From Edaphochlamys debaryana (taxonomy: Eukaryota; Chlorophyta; Chlorophyceae; Chlamydomonadales): a stretch of DNA of 64,000 nt. Position numbers and translations under genes: made by a program. Positions within the stretch are counted from its first letter, which is position 1. The number at the start of each line of letters is the position of its first letter. The stretch spans positions 1-64,000 of the forward strand of contig JAEHOE010000180.1 in the NCBI GenBank assembly GCA_016858145.1, given 5' to 3'. Below the pieces are notes generated by a model. The model worked only from the letters and a program-made list of their open reading frames with translations. It was not told the DNA's origin and searched no databases. Below are positions 1-10,116 of the stretch, piece by piece.

Positions 1-39
1 CAATGCTCCGAAGCTCACCCCCTCCCTCCCTCCGTCCAG

Positions 40-2093
40 AGCTGGAGGCGCTGGTGCAGGTGGCGGGGGCGCTGGGGCTGGCGCAGTTCTTGGCCACCCG
101 CCTGCTGTTCGCGCGGGACCGGGAGGCCACGCTGGCGGAGGCCAGGTGGGCAGGCGGGGTCAGGGAAGGGCCTGGAGAAGGGGTGGGGGGGCGGGCAGAG
201 AGGAGGGGCGGCGGGGTCGGGTGCCGGGGCCGGGGACGTGCGAGGGAAGGGCTGCGGGCTCGGGGCGCGCTCGGGTGGGCACCCGAGGGTCGGGGCATGG
301 GGGCAAGGGCGTGGCGCAAGGGAGCTCCGAGGAGGAGGAATGAAGCCACGGCGACGCTATGAACCGGCGCGGGCACCTGTGAAGCCGCGGCCGCGGTGCT
401 CATGGCCGCACACCTTCCTGCAGAGCTCTTCGCAGGACCGCTTTCTGCTCCACAGCAGCGGACGTCATCCGCAGCTCACCAGCGTAGCGCCCTCGCCTCA
501 GCCCCATCTGTCCTCCCCACTTGCGCCGCTTCATCCCCGCAGGACCTTCCTCAAGAACGGCGGCCTGGAGAGGGTGCTGTCGCAGACATCGGCCGCGGGC
601 GCCGAGCAGCTGCGCCAGCTGGCGGGCATCATTGCGCAGGCGCCCTCGGCGGCGGCGGCAGCGCAGCAGCTGCGGGCGCTGGGCAGCGGCCAGCCGGCGG
701 CGGCGGCGGCGGGCGCTGGCGGCGCGGCGGCGCCGGGGGTCATCACGGAGGAGATGGTGAGGTCGGCGGTGATGCTGACGCGAGCTTGGGGCTTGGAGCG
801 GGGTGTGCCAGGGGGAAGGCTGCGGATGGAGTGAAGCCATGAAGGGCCGGGGTCCGTGGTCCGGCCGGGTGGGGGCCAGCTTCGGGTGAGCACGTCCACC
901 ATGCTTTGAGTGAATGCTGTCTGAACCCAAGCTCCGCTCCCGCGTGTGGCCCCGCAGCTCCAACACGTGCCTGGCGTCAACGCCGAGGCCCTGGCGGCGG
1001 CGCTCATGGCGGCAGGCGTGGAGCTGGCGCCGCCGCCGGCAGCGGAGGCCGTGGCGGAGGCGGAGGCCGTCGCCTCGGCCGCCGCAGAGGAGGAGTCTGT
1101 AATGGCCGTAGTGGCGGAGGCGGAGGTGGCGCCGGAGCCTGTTGTGGCGGAGGTGGCGGAGGCTGCCGTGACGGAGGAGGTGTCGGAGCCGGTCATGGCG
1201 GTGGTGGCGGAGGCAGCGCCGGCGGAGGCGGAGGCGGCGGTGGCGGAGGCGGCACTAAAGCCCGTTGTGGCGGAGGTGGCACCCGAGCCCGTTCTGGCGG
1301 TGATGGCGGAGGCAGTACCTGCTGTGGCGGAGGTGGCGGAGGTGGCGCCCGAGCCCGTTGTGGCGGAGGTGGCACCCGAGCCCGTTCTGGCGGTGATGGC
1401 GGAGGCAGTACCTGCTGTGGCGGAGGTGGCGGAGGTGGCGCCCGAGCCCGTTGTGGCGGACGTGGCACCCGAGCCCGTTCTGGCGGTGATGGCGGAGGCA
1501 GTACCTGCTGTGGCGGAGGTGGCGGAGGTGGCGCCCGAGCCCGTTGTGGCGGAGGTGGCACCCGAGCCCGTTGTGGCGGAGGTAGCGGAAGAGTCCGCTG
1601 TGATGGCAGCGGTGGCCGCGGCGGTGACGTCACCCGAGCCCTTCCTCGCGGTGTCGGCGGACGCAGGTCGAGTCCTCGAGACCGCCGCCTCAACCACCCC
1701 TGGGCGCAGCCTGACGGCGGTGACGGCGGCGGCCGTGCTGGCGCCGTCGCCGGAGTTCTCGCCGGCAGTGCCAGTAGCGGCAGCGGCACCGGCGGCGGAG
1801 GCCTCGACGTCGGCGGAGGCGGGCAGGGTCCTGACGGCCGCGGCGACGTCGGAGCCCGGCCGCGTGCTGTCTACCTCCTCGCCCGCGGCCGCTGGCGTGG
1901 AACCGCCGCTGACTGTTGCCGTGGTGGCGGAGGCTGCCGTGGTGGCGGAGGCTGTCGCGGAGGCCGAGCCTGTTGTCGCTGCTGTTGTGGCGGAGGCGGC
2001 TCCTGAGGCCGCCGCGCCCATGACGTCGTCGGCGGCAGGGCGCGTGCTGGCGGCGGTGGCGGCGGCGGAGCCAGGCCGTGTCCTGGCTGCGTC

Positions 2094-2126
<33 letters not shown>

Positions 2127-3096
2127 AGCGGCAGCGGCAGTGCCGGTGGCGGCGGAGGAGCCCGAGCCTATGGTGACGACGTCGTCGGAGGCGGGCCGCG
2201 TATTGATGACGGCGGCGGCGGCGGAGCCGGGCCGCGTCCTGGCGTCCGCAACCTCTGCGGCGGCAGCGGCAGTGCCGCTCGCGGCAACGGCAGCGGCACC
2301 GGCGGCGGAGGCCTCGACGTCGGCGGAGGCGGGCAGGGTCCTGACGGCTGCATCGGCGCCAGAGCCGGGTCGCGTGCTGTCTGCCTCCTCGCCCGCGACC
2401 GCTGGAGTGGAGCCACCGCAGGCTTCGGTCGCGGCGGTGGCGGAGGCTGCCGTGGTGGCGGAGGCTGTCGCGGAGGCCAAGCCCGTGTCAGTTCCCCTGC
2501 AGGAGCCGGTTACTGTGGTAGCCGCCGCCGAGGTCGAGGCTGCGCCCGCGGCCGCCGCGGAGGCGGAGGCCGTGGAGGCGGAGGCCGAGCCGGCCCACGT
2601 GCCGGCGGCTGAGCCGGCCCACGTGCTGGCGTCGGCGGCGGAGGTGCCGGCGGCGGCCGTGGCGGCGGAGGCGCAGCCCGCCGCGGCGGCGCAGGAGGCG
2701 GAGCCCAAGGACCGCCGCGACCGCCGCCGCCAGCGCCGCCGCTCCAAGACGTCGGGCAACGGCTTCGGCAACGCCGGCGCCAACCGTAACGGCAACAGCA
2801 ACGGTGACGGCAACGGTAATGGTAACGGCAACGGGCACTACAGCCCCGCCGCCGCCGCCCCCTCGACGGCGACGGTGACGGTGACGGCGGCGGCAGCCTC
2901 CGCCACGGAGCTGCAGGTCATCGGCGGCGACGGCGCCTTCGACGCTGACCCGGCGGTGGCGGTGGAGACGGTGACGGTGGTCCCCGTAGCGGCGGCAGCA
3001 GCGACGGCGACGGCCGCGGCGGCGACGGACCTGACGCAGGCGGCAGCCAGCGGCGTCGAGACCTCGCCGCTGTCGGTTGAGATCAACTACGCTTGA
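40..3096 (+). CDS. Ala/Val/Glu-repeat protein, 3' part of gene (5' end outside window)
   Basis: Three exons are visible: 40-145, 543-756 and 958-3096 (stop TGA). The junctions are phase-consistent (AG|GTGGGC, ATG|GTGAGG, CAG acceptors). The first two exons encode a helical segment (ELEALVQVAGALGLAQFLA, then RTFLKNGGLERVL) that looks like the end of a folded domain. I do not recognise the family. The third exon is almost entirely Ala, Val, Glu and Pro, with a 31-residue repeat near its start and recurring EPGRVL motifs. A block of about 65 residues around 1770-1980 recurs around 2290-2490. The tail has a basic patch (DRRDRRRQRRRSK) followed by Asn/Gly dipeptides. No start codon or transit peptide can be seen because the gene begins upstream of the window. 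Function unknown; the frame is supported by being open for over 2 kb, although high GC keeps other frames open too. Confidence 0.7.
1261..1600 (+). repeat. 93-bp in-frame coding minisatellite
   Basis: A 93-bp unit (31 codons) begins at 1261, 1354, 1447 and 1540, the last being partial. Each starts with CCCGTTGTGGCGGA and encodes PVVAEVAPEPVLAVMAEAVP plus eleven more residues. The copies are nearly identical, which suggests recent unequal exchange or replication slippage inside the coding exon. Confidence 0.9.
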
Positions 3097-3229
3097 GCGG
3101 TTGGATCTTAGTCCAGCTGGACGGGAGCTCAGGAGCAAGGCTCTCTCAATGGGGGCGGCTGTTTGGCTGGGGCGTCGGGAAGAGCATTGGGCCCCTTCGG
3201 TGGCGGTCAGGGCGGTGATGGCCGCAATT

Positions 3230-3640
3230 CAGGGCCTTAGGTAGACATGGTTGGGGAAGGACGCAGGGCGACGACGTACAGGGATAGTGCGACAGTGCAG
3301 ACGGGGTTGATACATAGGGTAGAAGGCTCGCCTGGGAGGTTGGGCTTGGCGCAGGATGCCTGTGTGACAGCCTGACCCGAAATGGGTTCGGAGCTTGTCG
3401 CTGAGTTTGCTGCATGTACCATATCGATGCCTTGCCAGAGAGAGTCGTGATCCTCGACTGAGAGTCCTGCAAGTGCGAGAGCGTACGAGGTGGCGGGCTT
3501 GGGTTTGCAAAGCTGCAATTGTGGGTGAGAGTGGTCGTGGTTTGCATTGGCATTGCGTGAGGAGCAGGACAGCACTCATTTGGGGGCCTAGTGTCAGAGC
3601 TGAGAGGAGCAGGGGAGCATTTGTGGACAGAAAGGATCCG
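3230..3640 (+). repeat. Dispersed repeat, copy 1
   Basis: The segment begins GGGCCTTAGGTAGACATGG and ends around GGGGGAGCATTTGTGGACAG. It matches 8981-9390 in the same order and orientation through several blocks (for example ATATCGATGCCT, GTGAGGAGCAGG, TCAGAGCTGAG), with substitutions and small indels between. No coding capacity is evident. Both copies lie just downstream of a plus-strand gene. Confidence 0.75.
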
Positions 3641-4268
3641 TCGTGGCAAGACCGGAGCACGTGAGGTTGGACGGCACGGGACGGGCGACAGGAATGCACT
3701 CAACTCCGAAGGTGCCAGCCCTCGGGGGCCGATAACCGCAGGAGGAGTGCGCAAGGCTCACCACAGGGCAGATCAGACATGCGATGGTGTGGGAGTAGTT
3801 GGACCTAGCCCGCGCGCTAGGGTTGCCTATTCAGGCGAGTCCGTGACATAGTGCAGTGGGGCACCCACTCGGGGGCTTACACGTGTGAATATTGAACATT
3901 GGGTAAACAAGGTTTACGTTCAAGCTGGCAGTCGAAGTTGCGAGGGACTGATGGAGTTGTAAAGCACTGATGAGGATGATCTGCCTGAGAAGCGTTCCGG
4001 TGCTCTTTCCGGTTGCAGCCAGCCAGGGGCCAGCCTGGGGCCAGCCGGTATCCCTACACAACTCCAGACACGACCCCTCTCTACCCTGCGGCCTACCCCA
4101 CCCCGGCCGGGACCTCGCGCCCCTCTGCCCCGTGCCCCACCTGTGCCCATTCGGGAGCGACTCGAGACACCACGCAGCCCGGCCACGCTCCGTCTTTGCC
4201 AACATCCAGTGGCATTCGTCCCACCAGATTGTCACTGGTACACGCGGTGCATCGCCAAGGAGGTGGGC

Positions 4269-4299
4269 GGGGTTATTATAGACAACGGGGCGAAGTGCC
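4269..4299 (+). repeat. Short dispersed repeat, forward copy
   Basis: A 31-bp segment containing GGGGTTATTATAGACAACGG matches the reverse complement of 24352-24382 with one mismatch. It is AT-richer than its surroundings. It may be the remnant end of a mobile element; no terminal inverted repeat or target duplication was found. Confidence 0.6.
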
Positions 4300-4578
4300 G
4301 CGGTGTTGGCGTCGCATGATGTTGGCCGACGCAGAATGCCTGTGCCTGTGAACGGGGTACCCTTCCGCCGAAAGTGGCTTCCAGGTTGAAAGTCCCCCCG
4401 GGTCAGGCGGGGGCACGCGGAGGAGGTGCCCGCTCCACGAGCGGGTCTGGAAATGTGCGCCCATCGCCCGTGAAACACAATCTAGACATACCCTCTGCTC
4501 AACATCAAAATCCGTGGTACCACACAGCGACCGAGACGAGCTCTCTTCTCGCTTCATGGTCGACGACCCCGCGCAGCG

Positions 4579-7500
4579 ATGGCGGGCCAGGCTGACGCGT
4601 TGGAGCGGCTTGCAGGCCAAATTGAGGAGGCTGATATGCAGCTACAAGAAGCACTAGCGCACCTGGGCCAAGGAGGCCTGTCTGCGGCGAAAGAGCATTC
4701 TCTCCACAAGGACATTCTCTACCTCAATCAGCTGAAGGCTTTGCTGCTAAAAGAGCAGACAGCACTAGTGAAGCAACAGGAGCTGCAGCTCGAGATTCAG
4801 CTACTGTTGCTGCAGCAGGGTAGGGCCAGATTGGCGGGGTTTGGGGGAGGGCCCATGCCACTGGAGGGCCCCTGCCTGGAGGTCCCCGACTGAGGGCTCC
4901 TACCTGGCCCCTACCTGGCTTCCCGTTCATTTATGCGGTTCTTGTTGCAGGTGCTGTGCAGCAACGCAGCGCGGAGGCAGTAGCTGGCGGTAAGCGTGTG
5001 GGCCATGGCCATACGTCCAGTCTGCTGCTGCCCCGGGATCACGTGCCGTGCCTGCCGTGCCGTGCCATGCGCAGTGCCCTCGGCCCTGACCGCGGTCACA
5101 ATCGATGCCCAGCCGTCTGATCTGGCGGTCATGGTGGACTGGCACCGCTACGCTTACAACCCCGCTGCATCCGGCTTGGAGCACGCTGCCTACTTTGGGT
5201 TCCGCCCCAAGGCCAGTACCCGGTGGCATGCGTATACGAATCGCGGGGGATTTGACCTATCTACTGTTCAGCACCCAGGCAAAAAGGGCACCCCTGGCCA
5301 GATGATGGCTGCATGATCACCCATCCTCGCACCCACACCCAACACACCCATCAACTGGGTGCGACACCAACCCGCAGGCCACCCTCCCCGCCAACATCGC
5401 CCCGGAACTGGTGTCGCCTGCGTTCGGGCTTATCGTGGAGGCCGCAGCAGGCCCCGCCACGCCTCCGCCCGACCTCGGCTCCCAGACGGACCTGCTGTGT
5501 GCCGTACACGAGCTGCTCGATCTGGGCAGCAGCCTGCACCGCAACCCAGCAGAGCTGCCGTACCAGTTCTGCATCTGGCACACCTCGACGCTGCAGGCCG
5601 GCCTCCTCCCGCCACCCCCGCTGTCAACCAACTCCCTCAACCAAGACATGAACAGCATCTGCTGTGACGGCAGCGAGTTCGCGGTTTCCCTGCTGGAGTG
5701 CAAGAGTGACGTGGGCTCTGGGCAAGCGCTCGTGCAGGCCCTGAGGTGGGCGCTTGGCTCTCGTGCAGCGAACGTAGGCTGGCGGGGTGCTGCTGTGCAT
5801 GCCTCAAGCGTTACCTACCCCTAGCTCCTTCCGCTCCAGGCGCTACCAGCTGCACTACAAGGACGGCGAGCTCTGGCGCAACCGCGTCGCCTGCCGGTGG
5901 GTACAGGCCTGGCGCACAGCCTTAGTTGCTGGCGGAGAAACCGTTCCGAGTTTGGCAATGTGGCCCTTGTTGCACCCACACAGGTCTGATCCGCTGCCGG
6001 CGGTGGTTCTGCTGCTCGAGGGCCCGCGGCTCTCGTTCCACGCGGTGCGTGCGGACCCTCTACCACTAGACTGAATGCATCCTTAAGGACCTTGTGACCT
6101 TTCGTGGTCTCTTCCGGTGTCATTTGAGGGACCGCCGCGGTGCGTGTGGACCCGCTGGAACCTCCACACTAGGGACTAGACTGAAGGGACCTTGTGGCGT
6201 GCCCTGTGTCTCCCGTTGTCGCGGCGGGGGCGCCGGGTTGGTGCAACGGAGGCAGCCATTGGCCATGTTGCTTGCGCCCAATGTGGTAGGTTTGGGCCTT
6301 TGCCTCGACGACTTTTGGTGCTGCCGCATCCTTCCTGTGGCCTGGCAGGTGTGGACCCTCTACCAGAACAGAGTCGCCTACGCGCCACTAACGCCGGTGA
6401 GACCCGTCCTCGGACCCAGCCCGCCACGCCCCGCGCGCGTCGCAGAGGACAAGCACCAGGGCTTCAGCCTGCACTGACGTGTGGCGCCGCCTTGGGCTGC
6501 TCCCCTGCACCCACCCCCGCCGCCTCACGCAGAGCTACTACCTGGCCGATGAGGGCCGGAACACGGGCACCGTGTGGAGCCTGATGGCCGTCCTGGCGGC
6601 ATACAAGCGGGCCGTGGAGGTGCGGGACGGAGGCGGGGGTGCTGTGTGCGGGGATGGAGCCACTCTGCGCTCGGGGGGCGCTGGGCAGTGCGTCCTCCAA
6701 GGGCGCATGCAGCTGCTCCTTACTTGAACGGACGCGGCTCGACTCGTAACTAAGCGTAACTGGTGGTGACTAGTCTGACTACTCTGCGGCCCCGGCGCGA
6801 CCGCCCTTCCCCGCTATTCCCGCCGTATGCAGGAGCTGAGCAGCCTCAACAACGCCCGCGCCAACGATGACCCCGGGCTGAGGCGCGCTGCGGACATGCG
6901 CACAGCCGCGCACATGACCGACAACAGCGGCGGCGGCATGGCCGCGCGGCCCTGCACGCTGCCGTACAGCGTGCTGGACGAGTCGCTGCAGCTGTACGAA
7001 ATCGCCTTCCGGGGTCAGGGCCTGCTTTACGAGGCGCGGCAACGCCTCGGGGGCCAGGAGCAGCGCGTGCTGGTCAAGTTCGTGGAGGGGCGGTACGGAG
7101 CCGAGGTGCGTGCCGTGGCGTCACGAAGGCTCTGCCCTGGGCTGTGTAGGCGGCGGCTCCGGGCGAGACCGTGCTCCCGGGTGCACGGCCGCGTTTTGGA
7201 CACCCCGGCGGCGCGAGGGCGGGGTGAGGTGGTCCTGGCCATCTGAGGCAGCCGCCGACCGCCCGTCCTGCAGGTGCACGAGGCGTGGCACGAGGCGGGC
7301 GTGGCGCCCAAGCTGTACGACGTGCGTGCGGTGCCGTACAGCTCGTACACGATGGTGGTCATGGAGCGCCTGGACGAGCAGGAGGGCTGGAAGCCGCTGA
7401 GCAGCGTGCTGCGCGGCGGCGGCGAGCCCCTCCGGCAGGCGGTGCGCGACGCGCTGCGGAGGGCGCACGCCGCGCCGCTGCCCAACGGCGGGAGGGGCGT

Positions 7501-8008
7501 GCACGGGGACATGCGCGGCCCCAACATCATGGTCAGGCCGCTGAGCGGCGGCAGCGCCTGGCTCGTGCGGTTCATGCTGAACCCCGGGTGGGCGCACCAG
7601 GCAGAATGCTACACATGGACGGCGCCGGGGGGCATGGGCGGGCTGGGTGGCCTTGGCACTGCGCGGCCGCCATCAACCCTGCGCCCCTCCTGCCCTCCTG
7701 CCCTCCCCACTGTGTCCTTGCGCGCGGCCGCCACTGACCCTTGCCTCCTGGCCCCCTGGCCCCCTTCCCTCCTGACCTCCTGTTCTTCCCCCTGTGTCGT
7801 CGGCGCGATCCCGCTCAGCAACAAACAACCCCTCGGTCCCTGTGTGCGGGACCTTCCCCTCGCAGGGCCGGGGCCGCGGCTGTCGCCACCTAACCCCCTC
7901 GTGGCGCTGTCGAGGGACATCCCGTGGCCCGAGGGCGTGCAGCCCGGCGCCACCATGCTGCAGGAGCACGACGAGCAGCTGCTGGAGCAGGAGCTGCCCG
8001 TGTTGTGA
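4579..8008 (+). CDS. Nuclease-like domain fused to a kinase-like domain (CRN/fungal-type kinase style), model incomplete
   Basis: Supported exons are 4579-4819, 4951-4989, about 5075-5222, 5378-5745, 5840-5896, 5984-6044, 6349-6396, 6533-6619, 6833-7105, 7274 to about 7587, and a last exon ending at TGA 8008. The join between the third and fourth exons and the last intron are unresolved. The N-terminus is a Gln/Leu-rich coiled coil. The middle has an E-x-K motif (LLECKSD, near 5693) followed by a segment ending YAPLTP. This pattern resembles the PD-(D/E)XK-like domain that precedes kinase domains in CRN-type proteins. The C-terminal part is kinase-like: VKF (beta-3 Lys), GVAPKL, then HGDMRGPN as catalytic loop. 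It closes with SRDIPWPEG and EHD, as in the many algal fungal-type kinase-like proteins. The expected Asp-Phe-Asp motif is not seen; the sequence there reads LVRF. Activity is therefore doubtful and function unknown. Confidence 0.55.
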
Positions 8009-8980
8009 GCCAAGAGCTGTGAGTGTCGGACTGGCCCGCAATGCGGTCGGCAGTCGTAACAGCGTGCCAGGGGGCCCTGCGCTGTCTGGCGAGCCTGCCG
8101 CGCTTCGGCTGGACCCCCTGAGCCCAGAGCTGGTCTGGCGGGCCCGAGGCCCAGCGGTGAAGGGGTCCTGACAGTAGGGTCCTGACACCCGAGCCATTCG
8201 GAACGCGCCCGTGCCCCGCTGCGCGTGGCGTGTGCCGGTCGAACGTGGTCCGTCTGTCCCCAGAGCGGCCCTGGCGCCGCGGAACGACCTAGACAGAGCG
8301 CACAGGCGTGGAGGGCTGCGACTGCAGCCAGCCGCCCTTGCACCTCCGCCACTGGAGCCACCGCACCCTGGTCGGCGGCCGCTACTACGTCGCCGCCTCT
8401 CTCGGAGGGACGCGTGGGGGGCGGAGCAGCCCCTGAACGACCCCCGGGCGAAAGGGGCCGCGCGCTGCGGCAGCGGCTCACGGCGGCCTGGAACCACACG
8501 AGTGGTTCGCCGCAGCAGTGCCCGCCGCTTGCGTGGGGCGCTGTCAGCGGGGGAGCATGGGACGCACGAAGGGAGGCTGGGAGGAAAGGGCGATGCTGAC
8601 GTGCATGCTTTTGCCTCCATTCGGGCAACAAAAGGCATGGTGCCGCTTTTCCAAGGACGCGCCCGACCGTTGGCGGCCCTTCTCGTGGCGCGTGGTGCGC
8701 CCTTGAAGATGATCCTGGCACGAGACGGCGTGGGCATGTGGGGCATTGCCGGCGGCCGCTTTGCTCAGCCTGGGCCTCCCCCGGAGGGCGTCTCGCAAGC
8801 GGGTCTTGCAGGGCCGATCAAGGCGCAGTGCTTGTTGCGGTGCAGTGGAGCTCATTACGGGTAGGCACAGGTGGTGACGCCCACGCTCGGAGACCCGGAG
8901 ATCCATGCTCGAGGACTCGGAGACGTGTGGCTAGTGTTGCGGGCGTTGCATGTGGAGGGCCCGCGGGGATGTGGGCAATC

Positions 8981-9390
8981 CAGGGCCTTAGATAGACGTG
9001 GCTGGGGCAGGGGCTGGGGCAGGTGCAGGGGTCAGGCAATGGGAGGTTGGGCTGGGCCCAGGATCCTGGTGGGACTGCTGGATCCGCGGAGGATTCGAAG
9101 CTTGTTTGCTGATACGGTAACTGCATGTATGGATATCGATGCCTGTCGAAGAAAGAGTCTTGATACTCGAGCGTGAGAGGGTTGTAAGTGCGATAGGGTG
9201 TGTGTTGCAGCTGGAATGGGCTTGAAGAGTTGCTCATGTGGATGCCAGTGTTCATGGGTGGACTCGGCACTGCGGACTCGGCACTGTGTGAGGAGCAGGC
9301 GACCACTCCGTGTATTCTGCTGAGTGCAAGCGAGGGGCCTGAGGTCAGAGCTGAGCGGAGCGGGGGAGCACTTGGACAAATGGGGTTTGA
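8981..9390 (+). repeat. Dispersed repeat, copy 2
   Basis: This is a diverged copy of 3230-3640 in the same orientation. Shared blocks include GGGCCTTAG-TAGAC at the start, the ATATCGATGCCT block near 9131, and TCAGAGCTGAG-GGAGC-GGGGAGCA near 9345-9370. Neither copy has a recognisable reading frame, so this is probably an old non-autonomous element. Confidence 0.75.
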
Positions 9391-9696
9391 AGACGTTGCA
9401 AAGACGATGCATCCGTGAGAGTAAGCTCGGTAGTGCGCATACTGTATAACTCTGCTTTCAAACAGCTACAAGAGCAGCAGCCAGCCTGCATCACTCTTCG
9501 TCCGTCCCGACACTTGCGGACGAGGGATCCCCCTGCTAAGCCTTGCAACACGTGCCGCGCATCCTTGGCCCAACCTTGGCCCGGCCGGCATTCGCGCATG
9601 GCCAGGCATGGTCCTCTTGGTGCCCGAGCCTTGCCCACTCGGCAGCCAATTGCCGCCTGTACGTCCGACCTCGCCAGGGAGGCCCACAAACCAGCG

Positions 9697-10000
9697 GAAG
9701 GACGGAAGGGACGGAAGGAAGGAAGGAAGGAAGGGACGGAAGGGACGGAAGCACCCCCACAGATCGGGGAGGGCGCAGAGGCTTCTACTCCCCGTAGTCC
9801 CCGAGCGGGGCGTGTGGCACGGGGCACGCGACCGGCGACACTCTTTCGGGTCGTTACATTTGCCCGTGACGCCACCACCACCAAGCACACCACATGCGAA
9901 GCCGGCCCGCCCCCGTGGGGCTGCTTCCGTCCCTTCCTTCCTCCCTTTTTGCCTTCCTTCATTGCCCCCCTCCTTCCTTCCTTCCTTCCTTCCTTCCTTC
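9697..10000. repeat. Opposed (GGAA)n and (CCTT)n arrays flanking about 180 bp
   Basis: GGAAGGAAGGAAGG-type repeats at about 9697-9750 face CCTTCCTTCCTTCC-type repeats at about 9927-10000. The arms are complementary and could pair as an imperfect stem. The loop contains a minus-strand TGTAA (9854-9858). Confidence 0.8.
9854..9858 (-). promoter_or_regulatory. Putative poly(A) signal TGTAA of the 10117-13561 gene
   Basis: TTACA on the plus strand reads TGTAA on the minus strand, 259 bp beyond the stop codon of the minus-strand gene. TGTAA is the usual green-algal poly(A) signal. Confidence 0.5.
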
Positions 10001-10116
10001 TGCCCGCCCGGCCCCAGCCAGCCTGCTGTGGCGCTCTCGGCCGCACCTCCGCCCCGCCCCCGCTTCCACGCGCCGGCCTGTGCCCCGTCGCGACCACCCC
10101 AACACCACCCATGCAC

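Larger units (their letters stand above)
3097..4578. other. Intergenic region with a dispersed repeat
   Basis: No convincing exon is seen. The first half (3230-3640) is a repeat with a second copy at 8981-9390. A TGTAA at 3958-3962 could be the poly(A) signal of the upstream gene, but it is 860 bp past the stop. A 31-bp segment at 4269-4299 recurs in inverse orientation at 24352-24382. The promoter of the downstream gene must lie in the last few hundred bases; no clear TATA element was identified. Confidence 0.6.
8009..10116. other. Convergent intergenic region with repeats
   Basis: This lies between two convergent genes. It holds the second copy of the dispersed repeat (8981-9390) and opposed GGAA/CCTT tetranucleotide arrays (about 9697-9750 and 9927-10000). 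A minus-strand TGTAA at 9854-9858 fits as the poly(A) signal of the gene ending at 10117. An open stretch around 8305-8444 could not be assigned to any gene. Confidence 0.6.

Noticed and set aside
531..2831. A 766-codon minus-strand open frame rich in Ala, Ser and Thr.
   Set aside because: It is antisense to the Ala/Val/Glu-repeat exon; the plus frame joins to upstream exons in phase and carries a basic and Asn/Gly tail, the minus frame does not.
8305..8444. A short open stretch downstream of the nuclease/kinase-like gene that reads HWSHRTLVGGRYYVAASL.
   Set aside because: No start, splice partners or recognised family; too short to call.
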